Position numbers and translations under genes: made by a program. Positions 16,157 through 21,825 of a stretch of 21,825 nt of DNA are shown one piece after another (the stretch's first letter is position 1; every line of letters begins with the position of its first letter). Source of the stretch: an archaeon. GTDB lineage: Archaea > Asgardarchaeota > Hermodarchaeia > Hermodarchaeales > Hermodarchaeaceae. The notes beneath the pieces are model-generated. The model ran no database searches and was not told the DNA's origin. It worked only from the letters and a program-made list of their open reading frames with translations. The stretch covers positions 1 to 21,825 of the forward strand of contig JABXGU010000527.1 in the NCBI GenBank assembly GCA_016550415.1, written 5' to 3'.

Positions 16157-16933
16157 GTGGTGGACAGTGCTCCGCTAATACGAATTCGAGATCTCCACGT
16201 AGAAACTGAAGGTATTGAAATAATAAAAGGACTAAACATAGATTTTGAAACCGGAAAAGCATATGCAATTTTGGGACCTAATGCATCAGGTAAATCAACC
16301 TTGGCACGTACAATCATAGGATTGCCAGAATACCATGTGACCCATGGTGATATTCGCTTGGATGGTCAGTCTATACTCGGATTATCCATCACTGAACGAG
16401 CCCGACTGGGAATTGCTTATGCCTTTCAACACCCTCCCCGAATACCCGGAGTTTTGCTAGAGGAATTTGTCTGCCGGATTTGTTCAGGTATGGTGTGTAG
16501 CGAGCCTCAAGCTTTTGAACTAGCTAACCCGGAGCGTTGTCGTGCTGATTTAGTTGAAGGCTTCGAACGATTGGGAATTGCTAATCTGCGTGCTCGTGCC
16601 CTTAATGACGGATATTCGGGCGGAGAACAAAAACGAAGCGAACTTTTTCAAGTCTTATCCATGAAGCCACGTATTATGCTCCTAGATGAGCCCGATTCAG
16701 GTCTTGACTATGATTCTCTTCGAGTGGTAGGTCAGGAGTTGAAGTTTCTTAAGGAACGAAAAACTACAACGATGATCATCATAAGCCATCACAGATACAT
16801 CCTCGAATATCTTCAAGTTGACCGTATTGATATCATTCAAAGTGGACGTAAAGTTTTCACAGGAACAATGGATATTATTCCTGAACTAGCAGAACGTGGC
16901 TACGAGAAATTCCTAGCAAAACATGGAGGATAG
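16157..16933 (+). CDS. sufC: Fe-S assembly ATPase SufC
   Basis: 258-residue ABC-type ATPase of the SUF Fe-S cluster assembly machinery, which drives the SufB scaffold and is soluble rather than a transporter part. Motifs: Walker A GPNASGKST (40-48), Q-loop Q91 (YAFQHPPRIPG, the SufC-typical sequence), signature GYSGGEQKRSE (152-162), Walker B IMLLDEPDSGLD (173-184), H-loop H211 (ISHH). Two adjacent GTG codons (16157, 16160) are the only sensible starts, as an in-frame TAG lies at 16136; no clear ribosome-binding site is seen. The sufB gene follows with no intervening promoter. The gene order C then B, without SufD, SufE or SufS nearby, matches the two-gene minimal SUF type (SmsCB) described for archaea. 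Confidence 0.95.
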   Translation: MVDSAPLIRIRDLHVETEGIEIIKGLNIDFETGKAYAILGPNASGKSTLARTIIGLPEYHVTHGDIRLDGQSILGLSITERARLGIAYAFQHPPRIPGVLLEEFVCRICSGMVCSEPQAFELANPERCRADLVEGFERLGIANLRARALNDGYSGGEQKRSELFQVLSMKPRIMLLDEPDSGLDYDSLRVVGQELKFLKERKTTTMIIISHHRYILEYLQVDRIDIIQSGRKVFTGTMDIIPELAERGYEKFLAKHGG

Positions 16934-16937
16934 AGCA

Positions 16938-18185
16938 TTGCCTGCTTCAGATAGACAACGCAAGCGCAAAATTAGAGAAAAAGCAATGAAAGCCAAGGAT
17001 AAGCCAGCAGCTCTTGGTCCCGATGTAGATTTGGACCGGTTTGAAGAGGGAGATTCTACTCCACCAAGAGTTGACAAACTTGAGAAGCTTAAAGCAGAAG
17101 AGAGAAGCCTCCTCTCCGAAATAGGTGTTGATCCTACAAGAAAGGGAACATCAGGTGCATACATCCAAATTGACCAAGAAGATATCCTGTTGGATCTTAT
17201 GCTTCAGGTTGAAGGATTAGAAATCCTCCCACTCACTCAGGCACTTTCCCGCAATCCATCCCTTGAGGAACTTCTTTGGAATTTGGTTCCTGTTGATACT
17301 GACAAATATACAAGCCAAGTTGCATTACATGGTCATGAAGGCTATTTTATTCGTGCCAAAGCAGGCACAAAAATTACTGAGCCTGTCCAATCATGCCTGC
17401 TGATGAAAACCCCTCGCATACAACAAAACGTTCATAATCTAATCATCGTTGAAGAAGATGCTGAATTGCATTTAATCACAGGATGTGCCACACCAAGAGA
17501 GTTAGAACGAGCGATCCATCTTGGCATAAGTGAATTTTACTTACAAAAAAATGCTAAACTTACCTTTACAATGATTCACAGATGGTCCAAAGCTACAGAA
17601 GTGCGACCCCGCTCAGCGGTATTACTGCAAGAGGGAGCACACTACATCAGCAATTATGTTGTTCTAAGTTCAGTACATTCAATACAAAGTTACCCCACTG
17701 TAACCCTGCAAGGAAAAAATGCCAAAGCTGACCTTTATTCTGTTGTTTATGGGCAAGGAAAATCCCAGATAGATATTGGGGGGCGCTTAATTCTAAACAG
17801 TCCAGGCACACAAGGTCAGGTAATCTCAAGATCTGTTGCCAAGGACAATTCGCAAGTAATTGCACGGGGTGAATTAATTGGACGCTACCCTGATAGTCGA
17901 GCACATCTTTCATGTGATGGGTTATTATTAAGCCCCAATGCTCAAATTAAAGCGATACCAGAATTACGAGCAGAAACTACAGGAACAGCATTATCCCATG
18001 AGGCAACAGTGGGAAAAGTTGAAGCAGAACAACTTAACTATCTCATGAGTAGGGGACTAACTGAGAAAGAAGCAACTGATTTGATTGTCCGAGGCTTTGT
18101 GACATTACGCCCACCAGGTCTACCTCCTCTACTCCAATCATCCATTGATAAAGCAGTTGAACTAACCATCAAGAGTGGAATGTAG
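16938..18185 (+). CDS. sufB: Fe-S assembly scaffold SufB (SufB/SufD family)
   Basis: About 415 residues; partner of SufC, scaffold on which Fe-S clusters are built. The C-terminal part shows the SufB/D signature: C326 in HLSCDGLLL, then H354 and E355 in LSHEATVGK, then EQLNYLMSRGLTEKEATDLIVRGF. The cysteine matches the essential SufB cluster-assembly cysteine and the histidine matches the conserved SufB/SufD histidine, so the key residues of a working scaffold are present. The middle is the usual right-handed beta-helix. Start: GGAGGA (16925-16930) lies seven bases before TTG 16938, just after the sufC stop; the alternative ATG 16923 would overlap sufC by 11 bases and has no visible site. With no SufD present, SufB probably forms a homodimer on SufC. 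Cysteine supply is not encoded here. Confidence 0.92.
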   Translation: MPASDRQRKRKIREKAMKAKDKPAALGPDVDLDRFEEGDSTPPRVDKLEKLKAEERSLLSEIGVDPTRKGTSGAYIQIDQEDILLDLMLQVEGLEILPLTQALSRNPSLEELLWNLVPVDTDKYTSQVALHGHEGYFIRAKAGTKITEPVQSCLLMKTPRIQQNVHNLIIVEEDAELHLITGCATPRELERAIHLGISEFYLQKNAKLTFTMIHRWSKATEVRPRSAVLLQEGAHYISNYVVLSSVHSIQSYPTVTLQGKNAKADLYSVVYGQGKSQIDIGGRLILNSPGTQGQVISRSVAKDNSQVIARGELIGRYPDSRAHLSCDGLLLSPNAQIKAIPELRAETTGTALSHEATVGKVEAEQLNYLMSRGLTEKEATDLIVRGFVTLRPPGLPPLLQSSIDKAVELTIKSGM

Positions 18186-18292
18186 AAAAATCTGAAAAGC
18201 CGATCTAGAATTTGTCAAAATTTGATAAACACAAATTTTATTCGTCCTTCTCACACTAATATCGCAACATTCACTCTATTGGTTGTGAAATT

Positions 18293-18886
18293 ATGAGTGG
18301 AAGTAAAGCATCAAAACGGACAGTAAATTGGGATCGTATTTTCGGTGGAATTGCATCAGCTACTTTTGCATTACAACTAATTTCCATAATGATTCTGGTT
18401 GCAGCAGGCATTGTCTTTGTGATGATGATATCGGGCTTATTCTATTTCTTCATGACCAACATTGACTTCCTAATCCTTCTTCTCCTGATTGTCGCTGGAC
18501 TCTCCTTTCTAATCTTTATTGTGCTTCTTGGTTTCTTCCTTAATACTCACATACGAATTCGAGGCTTCCTTATAGGTCGCGGTGTTGGCGATGTCGATGC
18601 TGATAGTTCTGCAACAAAGACAATTCTAGGGATGTTCGCTATTTCCATCATTTTCGTGCTTTCAGCAGGTGTATACAGCTTCTATATGATATGGAAATAC
18701 TTCCTTGATCCTTGGGGCGTCAATTTCCTAACTAGTTATGGTCTGGTTGGTAATTTCATTTACGAGTGGGGCATTCTTATTGTATTTCTAGCAGTCGGAG
18801 TAATTTATGTTTGCATAATTATGCAATTACTTACTGCTGTTGTAAATCGTGTGACAGACCGACTTGTAAAAAGTGCCAAAAAATAA
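18293..18886 (+). CDS. Four-helix membrane protein of unknown function
   Basis: 197 residues. A short basic N-terminus (KASKRTVNWDR) is followed by four hydrophobic helices at about 26-53, 58-83, 110-136 and 158-183, with a polar loop between helices 2 and 3 (THIRIRGFLIGRGVGDVDADSSATK) and a basic C-terminal tail (RVTDRLVKSAKK). By the positive-inside rule both termini and the 2-3 loop face the cytoplasm. No catalytic motif or known family signature was recognised. The ATG start follows GTGA at about 18284. It is 107 bases from sufB and probably has its own AT-rich promoter. It is convergent with the minus-strand gene ending at 19066; the 179 bases between them hold no gene or clear terminator. 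Confidence 0.8.
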   Translation: MSGSKASKRTVNWDRIFGGIASATFALQLISIMILVAAGIVFVMMISGLFYFFMTNIDFLILLLLIVAGLSFLIFIVLLGFFLNTHIRIRGFLIGRGVGDVDADSSATKTILGMFAISIIFVLSAGVYSFYMIWKYFLDPWGVNFLTSYGLVGNFIYEWGILIVFLAVGVIYVCIIMQLLTAVVNRVTDRLVKSAKK

Positions 18887-19065
18887 GATAAAGGAATCTA
18901 ATTGCATTAGAACTGCGACTCTGCTCTAGCTTATCAGTTGGTAAAAGACAAGGGAACATTGTCTATTCAGACGCAGTGCTGAAAAAAGCTAGGATATTCG
19001 CCTTTGCAGCAGTGATTCAACAGATAGCAGAGGTTTATAGATCTTAGAATTCATCACAAGGTTTG

Positions 19066-19692
19066 TCACTCATTATTGGTAACTTGAAGCGGGATAAGGA
19101 GAGAAACATCGCTAAATGTCTCTGGGTGCCTTAATAGTCGAGTTAGGAATCGTGTAAAGAGTCGGTGGTCGTCTGCACAAGCAGCAGCAAATCCGATAGG
19201 AGAAAGTCCTGTAAGTAGATAGCTGTCAGTAGTATTCAGCAAAGAATGGTTTGTGTCTTGGCGTGGGAATGATTCATTAGCATTAGTTGATTCCGTTTCA
19301 GCGATGAAGAGCGCGCCTGTAGAAAGACCGCGACTTCTGCTTTTACTAAGTAAGGCAAACAAAGGTATGGAGGGATGTAGAGGAGTTCCATCTGGGGTAC
19401 GCACTTCGTCTATGATTGTTTTTATCAACCAGTTATCGTGGAGTCGAAAAAGATTGAGAAGTTGATTGATAAAGGAACTGCCTACCCTATGGCTACCTGA
19501 TTTCAATAGGGACTCAGCATCTTGAAACTCCAGTGCGACACGAACCTCTTTTCCCTCTGCATCGCCACGAACGATGACTATCCAAGCATCAAATTTCTCA
19601 GTCAAGGCATCTACTCCACTTCTTGTCCTGCATGGACTAAGTGACATTAACGAGACGACCTTCGTCCATTGTATGGGAATGGAGTAATCCAT
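19066..19692 (-). CDS. Hypothetical protein downstream of permuted binding protein
   Basis: 208 residues, no signal peptide or convincing membrane helix. I do not recognise it. The N-terminal half has alternating beta-type segments (DAWIVIVRGDAEGKEVRVALEFQD) and the middle a TPDGTPLHPSIPLFALLSKSR stretch; the C-terminus (SPIGFAAACADDHRLFTRFLTRLLRHPETFSDVSLLIPL) looks helical then extended. The ATG start lies 27 bases after the stop of the binding-protein gene on the same strand, so the two are very likely co-transcribed. The sequence is compatible with a cytoplasmic accessory protein, but the function is open. Shorter plus-strand frames overlap it and look like shadows. Confidence 0.7.
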   Translation of the reverse strand: MDYSIPIQWTKVVSLMSLSPCRTRSGVDALTEKFDAWIVIVRGDAEGKEVRVALEFQDAESLLKSGSHRVGSSFINQLLNLFRLHDNWLIKTIIDEVRTPDGTPLHPSIPLFALLSKSRSRGLSTGALFIAETESTNANESFPRQDTNHSLLNTTDSYLLTGLSPIGFAAACADDHRLFTRFLTRLLRHPETFSDVSLLIPLQVTNNE

Positions 19693-19719
19693 ATAATAGT
19701 CATGCTAGTAAATCTTGAA

Positions 19720-21651
19720 TTAGTCGGGAACAAGACCATGAGGAGTCCGACGGAGGAGCCAGATTGCACCAATGACAGTTATGACGACGACAAATAGTCC
19801 ACCTGAAAGCCACACAAAAAAATCTATATCAATGAATACTGGAAGTTCACGGGAACCAGGGATTCCATAGTGGTATAGGGGATAATATTCTAGATAAATA
19901 AGACCAGCTTCAGGTTGTTTTACAAAGCGAAAAGGACCTGTTCCAACAGGACGTGGATTACTAAAATCGCCTGGACGGACAATACCCTCCCATATGTGTT
20001 TAGGCAAAATAATTTGATTGCCAATTTCAAAGAGAGCCATGTATCCGTTTAGTGGAGTATGAACTACAATTGTAACGTTGTTTAGAATTTCAATACTAGA
20101 AAATTCAATTGATGATATTGGATAAAATTCTGGTGCACTATTGATGTAATAGAAAGTGAAGTTGACATCATATGCACTGAAAGGTGCCTCATCATGCCAA
20201 GTCACATTATTTAGAAGATTGAATGTTATTTTCAATCCGTCTCCTTCAGGTTCCACGAACCAACTCTTGGCAAGGTTGGGAACAGCTTCACCTGTGAATG
20301 GATTCCAATCAATAAGACGTGAATAGATGGAATTGAGCACTAGCCATGAATCATCATATGTGGCTAAGAGAGGATTCAGGTTATCAGGAGGATTATTTAA
20401 GCCAAATTCCAATGTGCCTCCAACACCACTAACTTGATTACGATTTGGTTGATTACTTTTAAGGCGAGCCTGAAGAAGAGACCAAGTATTAGGAGCACCA
20501 AACCCAGGCGCATTAACCCAGTTTTCATATTGGTCAGTTCTGTGAGCAGTATATTGATACTTAGTGCATAGTGGTATTAAGGGCTGGTTCTGAGCGATGG
20601 CAACTTGGATATCTGAAGCTATTGATTTGAATGTATCATAATCTGTAGTTGTGTTTAGTGTTTCAAGGAGAGTATCCACAGTTTCATTGTGGAAATTCAT
20701 AATATTCGTTGTTGGTATGGACCAGGAATAAAATAGGTCTGTAAGGTAAGATAGGGAACGATCTAGTATGTTGAAGGGAAGGAGAGCCAAGTTATAAGAC
20801 CGACTTCCCCAATGAGTGTAGTACCAGAGGGTAGTTTCTGATACTGGGTAGAGATTATATTCGAAACCCAGTTGCCCAAGGGCGTCACCAATCATTTCAG
20901 CCAGTATGGTTGTGTTAGTTCCAATATTAGTAATTATTATTTTCTTGGCATTCAAAGGGGTGTAATATAGACGAATTGAGACCTCTTCTTCACCGGGTGC
21001 ATCGCGAATACCATCACTGTTAAAGTCAGTGAAACCGGCTTCTTCTAAAAGTGCAATTGCGCCATCAATATCACTTGCACGATAATCAATAGGAAGATCA
21101 GGTTCATACCACTCTTGGAGGTATTCAGGAACAACATTATCAAGGGCCACTCCATCTGACCCAAAACAAACCTCAGCCAGTTCATACTTATCGATAGCCA
21201 TGGCAATAGCTCTTCGTAGAGCAAGATAGTTTAATGGGAATCCTGTCAAACCGGGTGGCCCTTCAACGGGCTCACCAATAAAGAATGGATCATCATGAGT
21301 GCTACAGGCTAATCCCCAGAAGGCATTTACTTCCCATGCATCATATTGAATATCAGATTGGTCTTCTGGAGAAACTGGACTATTACCTACATCGATTAGC
21401 TCATCTGTAAGGGCTGCTAATTGGGATTCAGCGCCATGATAAACACTGAAGACAAGTTCATCTATATATGGTCCGTGATAATCAAAGTAAAGAAAATCAA
21501 ATTGTTGGGGAAGTGCAAGAGTGGTTGCAGAGGTTAATTGGATACCGATTAGAAAAAATCCACACAATAGAAGACAAGTAATTTGATTTCCTCTGAGACC
21601 AAATCGCCCAGTATTCAATCTGGAATTTTTAAAAATCCGTAAAGCCGACAT
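19720..21651 (-). CDS. Membrane-anchored family 5 solute-binding protein with permuted halves
   Basis: 643 residues. An extended basic N-terminus and hydrophobic segment (about 24-42) act as export signal; a helix at 612-633 followed by RR anchors the C-terminus. In between is an SBP_bac_5 (peptide/oligosaccharide-binding) fold in unusual order. Residues 60-397 look like the later part of a normal family member (PYIDELVF, AALTDELIDV..SPVSPED, ALRRAIAMAIDK, AIALLEEAGFTD.NSDGIRD, YQYTAHRTDQYENW). Residues 411-605 look like the beginning (GTLEFGLNNPPDNLNPL, LVLNSIYSRLIDWNP.TGEAVPNLAKSW, VTWHDEAPFSAYDVNFTF, RPVGTGPFRFV). Joining the end (YHYGIPGSRELPVF) to the start (YIDELVF) gives the normal family order. 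Ligand unknown; no permease or ATPase genes are in the window. Confidence 0.88.
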   Translation of the reverse strand: MSALRIFKNSRLNTGRFGLRGNQITCLLLCGFFLIGIQLTSATTLALPQQFDFLYFDYHGPYIDELVFSVYHGAESQLAALTDELIDVGNSPVSPEDQSDIQYDAWEVNAFWGLACSTHDDPFFIGEPVEGPPGLTGFPLNYLALRRAIAMAIDKYELAEVCFGSDGVALDNVVPEYLQEWYEPDLPIDYRASDIDGAIALLEEAGFTDFNSDGIRDAPGEEEVSIRLYYTPLNAKKIIITNIGTNTTILAEMIGDALGQLGFEYNLYPVSETTLWYYTHWGSRSYNLALLPFNILDRSLSYLTDLFYSWSIPTTNIMNFHNETVDTLLETLNTTTDYDTFKSIASDIQVAIAQNQPLIPLCTKYQYTAHRTDQYENWVNAPGFGAPNTWSLLQARLKSNQPNRNQVSGVGGTLEFGLNNPPDNLNPLLATYDDSWLVLNSIYSRLIDWNPFTGEAVPNLAKSWFVEPEGDGLKITFNLLNNVTWHDEAPFSAYDVNFTFYYINSAPEFYPISSIEFSSIEILNNVTIVVHTPLNGYMALFEIGNQIILPKHIWEGIVRPGDFSNPRPVGTGPFRFVKQPEAGLIYLEYYPLYHYGIPGSRELPVFIDIDFFVWLSGGLFVVVITVIGAIWLLRRTPHGLVPD

Positions 21652-21675
21652 TTTAATTGAACTTCCAGTGAAAGA

Positions 21676-21825
21676 TTAGAATAAGATAGGGGATAATAAA
21701 GAGAATAAAAGCATGCCGAAAATGGCAAAACCTAAAATCCATTCTTGATTGAAAACAAGTCCAATAAAGAAGGAGTGAAGAAAAAGTAATGGAATCGATT
21801 GAGGGCATCATCAAATGCTAACACA
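21676..21825 (-). pseudogene. 3' end of a membrane-protein gene, apparently frameshifted
   Basis: From the right edge one minus-strand frame is open (VLAFDDALNRFHYFFFTPSLL...) and stops at TAG 21732-21734. A second frame running through the same T-rich stretch encodes a hydrophobic segment (HSFFIGLVFNQEWILGF, then a further membrane-like stretch) ending at TAA 21676-21678. One base lost or gained in the T/C-rich run (about 21745-21785) would join them into a natural-looking membrane-protein C-terminus. The gene would lie 24 bases ahead of the binding-protein gene, in the same direction. The identity is unknown; the NRFHYFFF piece faintly recalls GPI-transamidase-type proteins, which I do not rely on. 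It could also be no gene at all. Confidence 0.35.

Noticed and set aside
18209..18237. AATTTGT...ACAAATT inverted repeat after sufB as a terminator
   Set aside because: AT-only 7-bp stem, 15-base loop and no clean T-tract; it more likely reflects the AT-rich promoter of the following gene.
18925..18960. tRNA-like piece (CTTATCAGTTGGTAAAAG) in the 18887-19065 gap
   Set aside because: It resembles a D-arm by chance only; no matching acceptor, anticodon or T-arm (GGTTCGAATCC-type) sequence is found around it.
21788..21820. Short plus-strand frame starting ATGGAATCG near the right edge
   Set aside because: It encodes only about ten residues before TAA and lies opposite the coding-like minus-strand sequence.
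1..21825. CRISPR arrays, insertion sequences, integrase or attachment sites
   Set aside because: No regularly spaced short repeats, transposase or integrase-like proteins, or terminal inverted repeats with target duplications were seen; the only large repeat is the tandem surface-protein pair.

Overview
The window looks archaeal and most resembles an Asgard archaeon of the Thorarchaeota type; this is inference from protein style, with no rRNA marker present. Supporting signs are secreted proteins ending in a PGFP motif, a membrane helix and an arginine tail; an ArsR-like HTH fused to an RDD membrane domain; a two-gene SufC-SufB system; TATA-type promoters with short leaders; frequent TTG/GTG starts; and T-rich terminators. 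No tRNA, rRNA, CRISPR array or mobile element was found.

Layout. (1) 1-2600: the 3' end of a two-helix membrane protein, then a coiled-coil protein and an SPFH-domain protein with two C-terminal zinc ribbons (YdjI-like), each followed by a hairpin/T-tract terminator. The SPFH gene appears to start at an ATT codon. (2) 2836-8780: two tandem paralogous genes for about 960-residue surface proteins (three jelly-roll-like modules, three Ig/FN3-like modules, PGF-type anchor), with near-identical terminators. (3) 8976-12995: two paralogous secreted or anchored proteins of about 460 residues, of unknown function, on either side of a membrane-bound HTH-RDD regulator. Both carry the same 34-nt promoter element at the same distance from the start codon. 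(4) 13098-18185: an iron, oxygen and redox block with a ferredoxin-like protein, a peroxiredoxin (minus strand), twin bacterioferritin-like proteins, a hemerythrin-like protein and the minimal SufC/SufB pair for Fe-S cluster assembly. (5) 18293-18886: a four-helix membrane protein of unknown function. (6) 19066-21825, minus strand: a membrane-anchored family 5 solute-binding protein whose two halves are in reversed order (circular permutation), followed by an unrecognised 208-residue protein, and preceded at the window edge by the end of a possibly frameshifted membrane-protein gene.

How the genes fit together: regions 2 and 3 are a cell-surface locus, and the HTH-RDD protein is the natural candidate to control its flanking paralogs. 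Region 4 reads as iron storage, oxygen and peroxide handling and Fe-S assembly in an organism exposed at times to oxidants. The best leads are the permuted binding protein, the duplicated promoter element around the regulator, the ATT start, and the hairpin in front of sufC.
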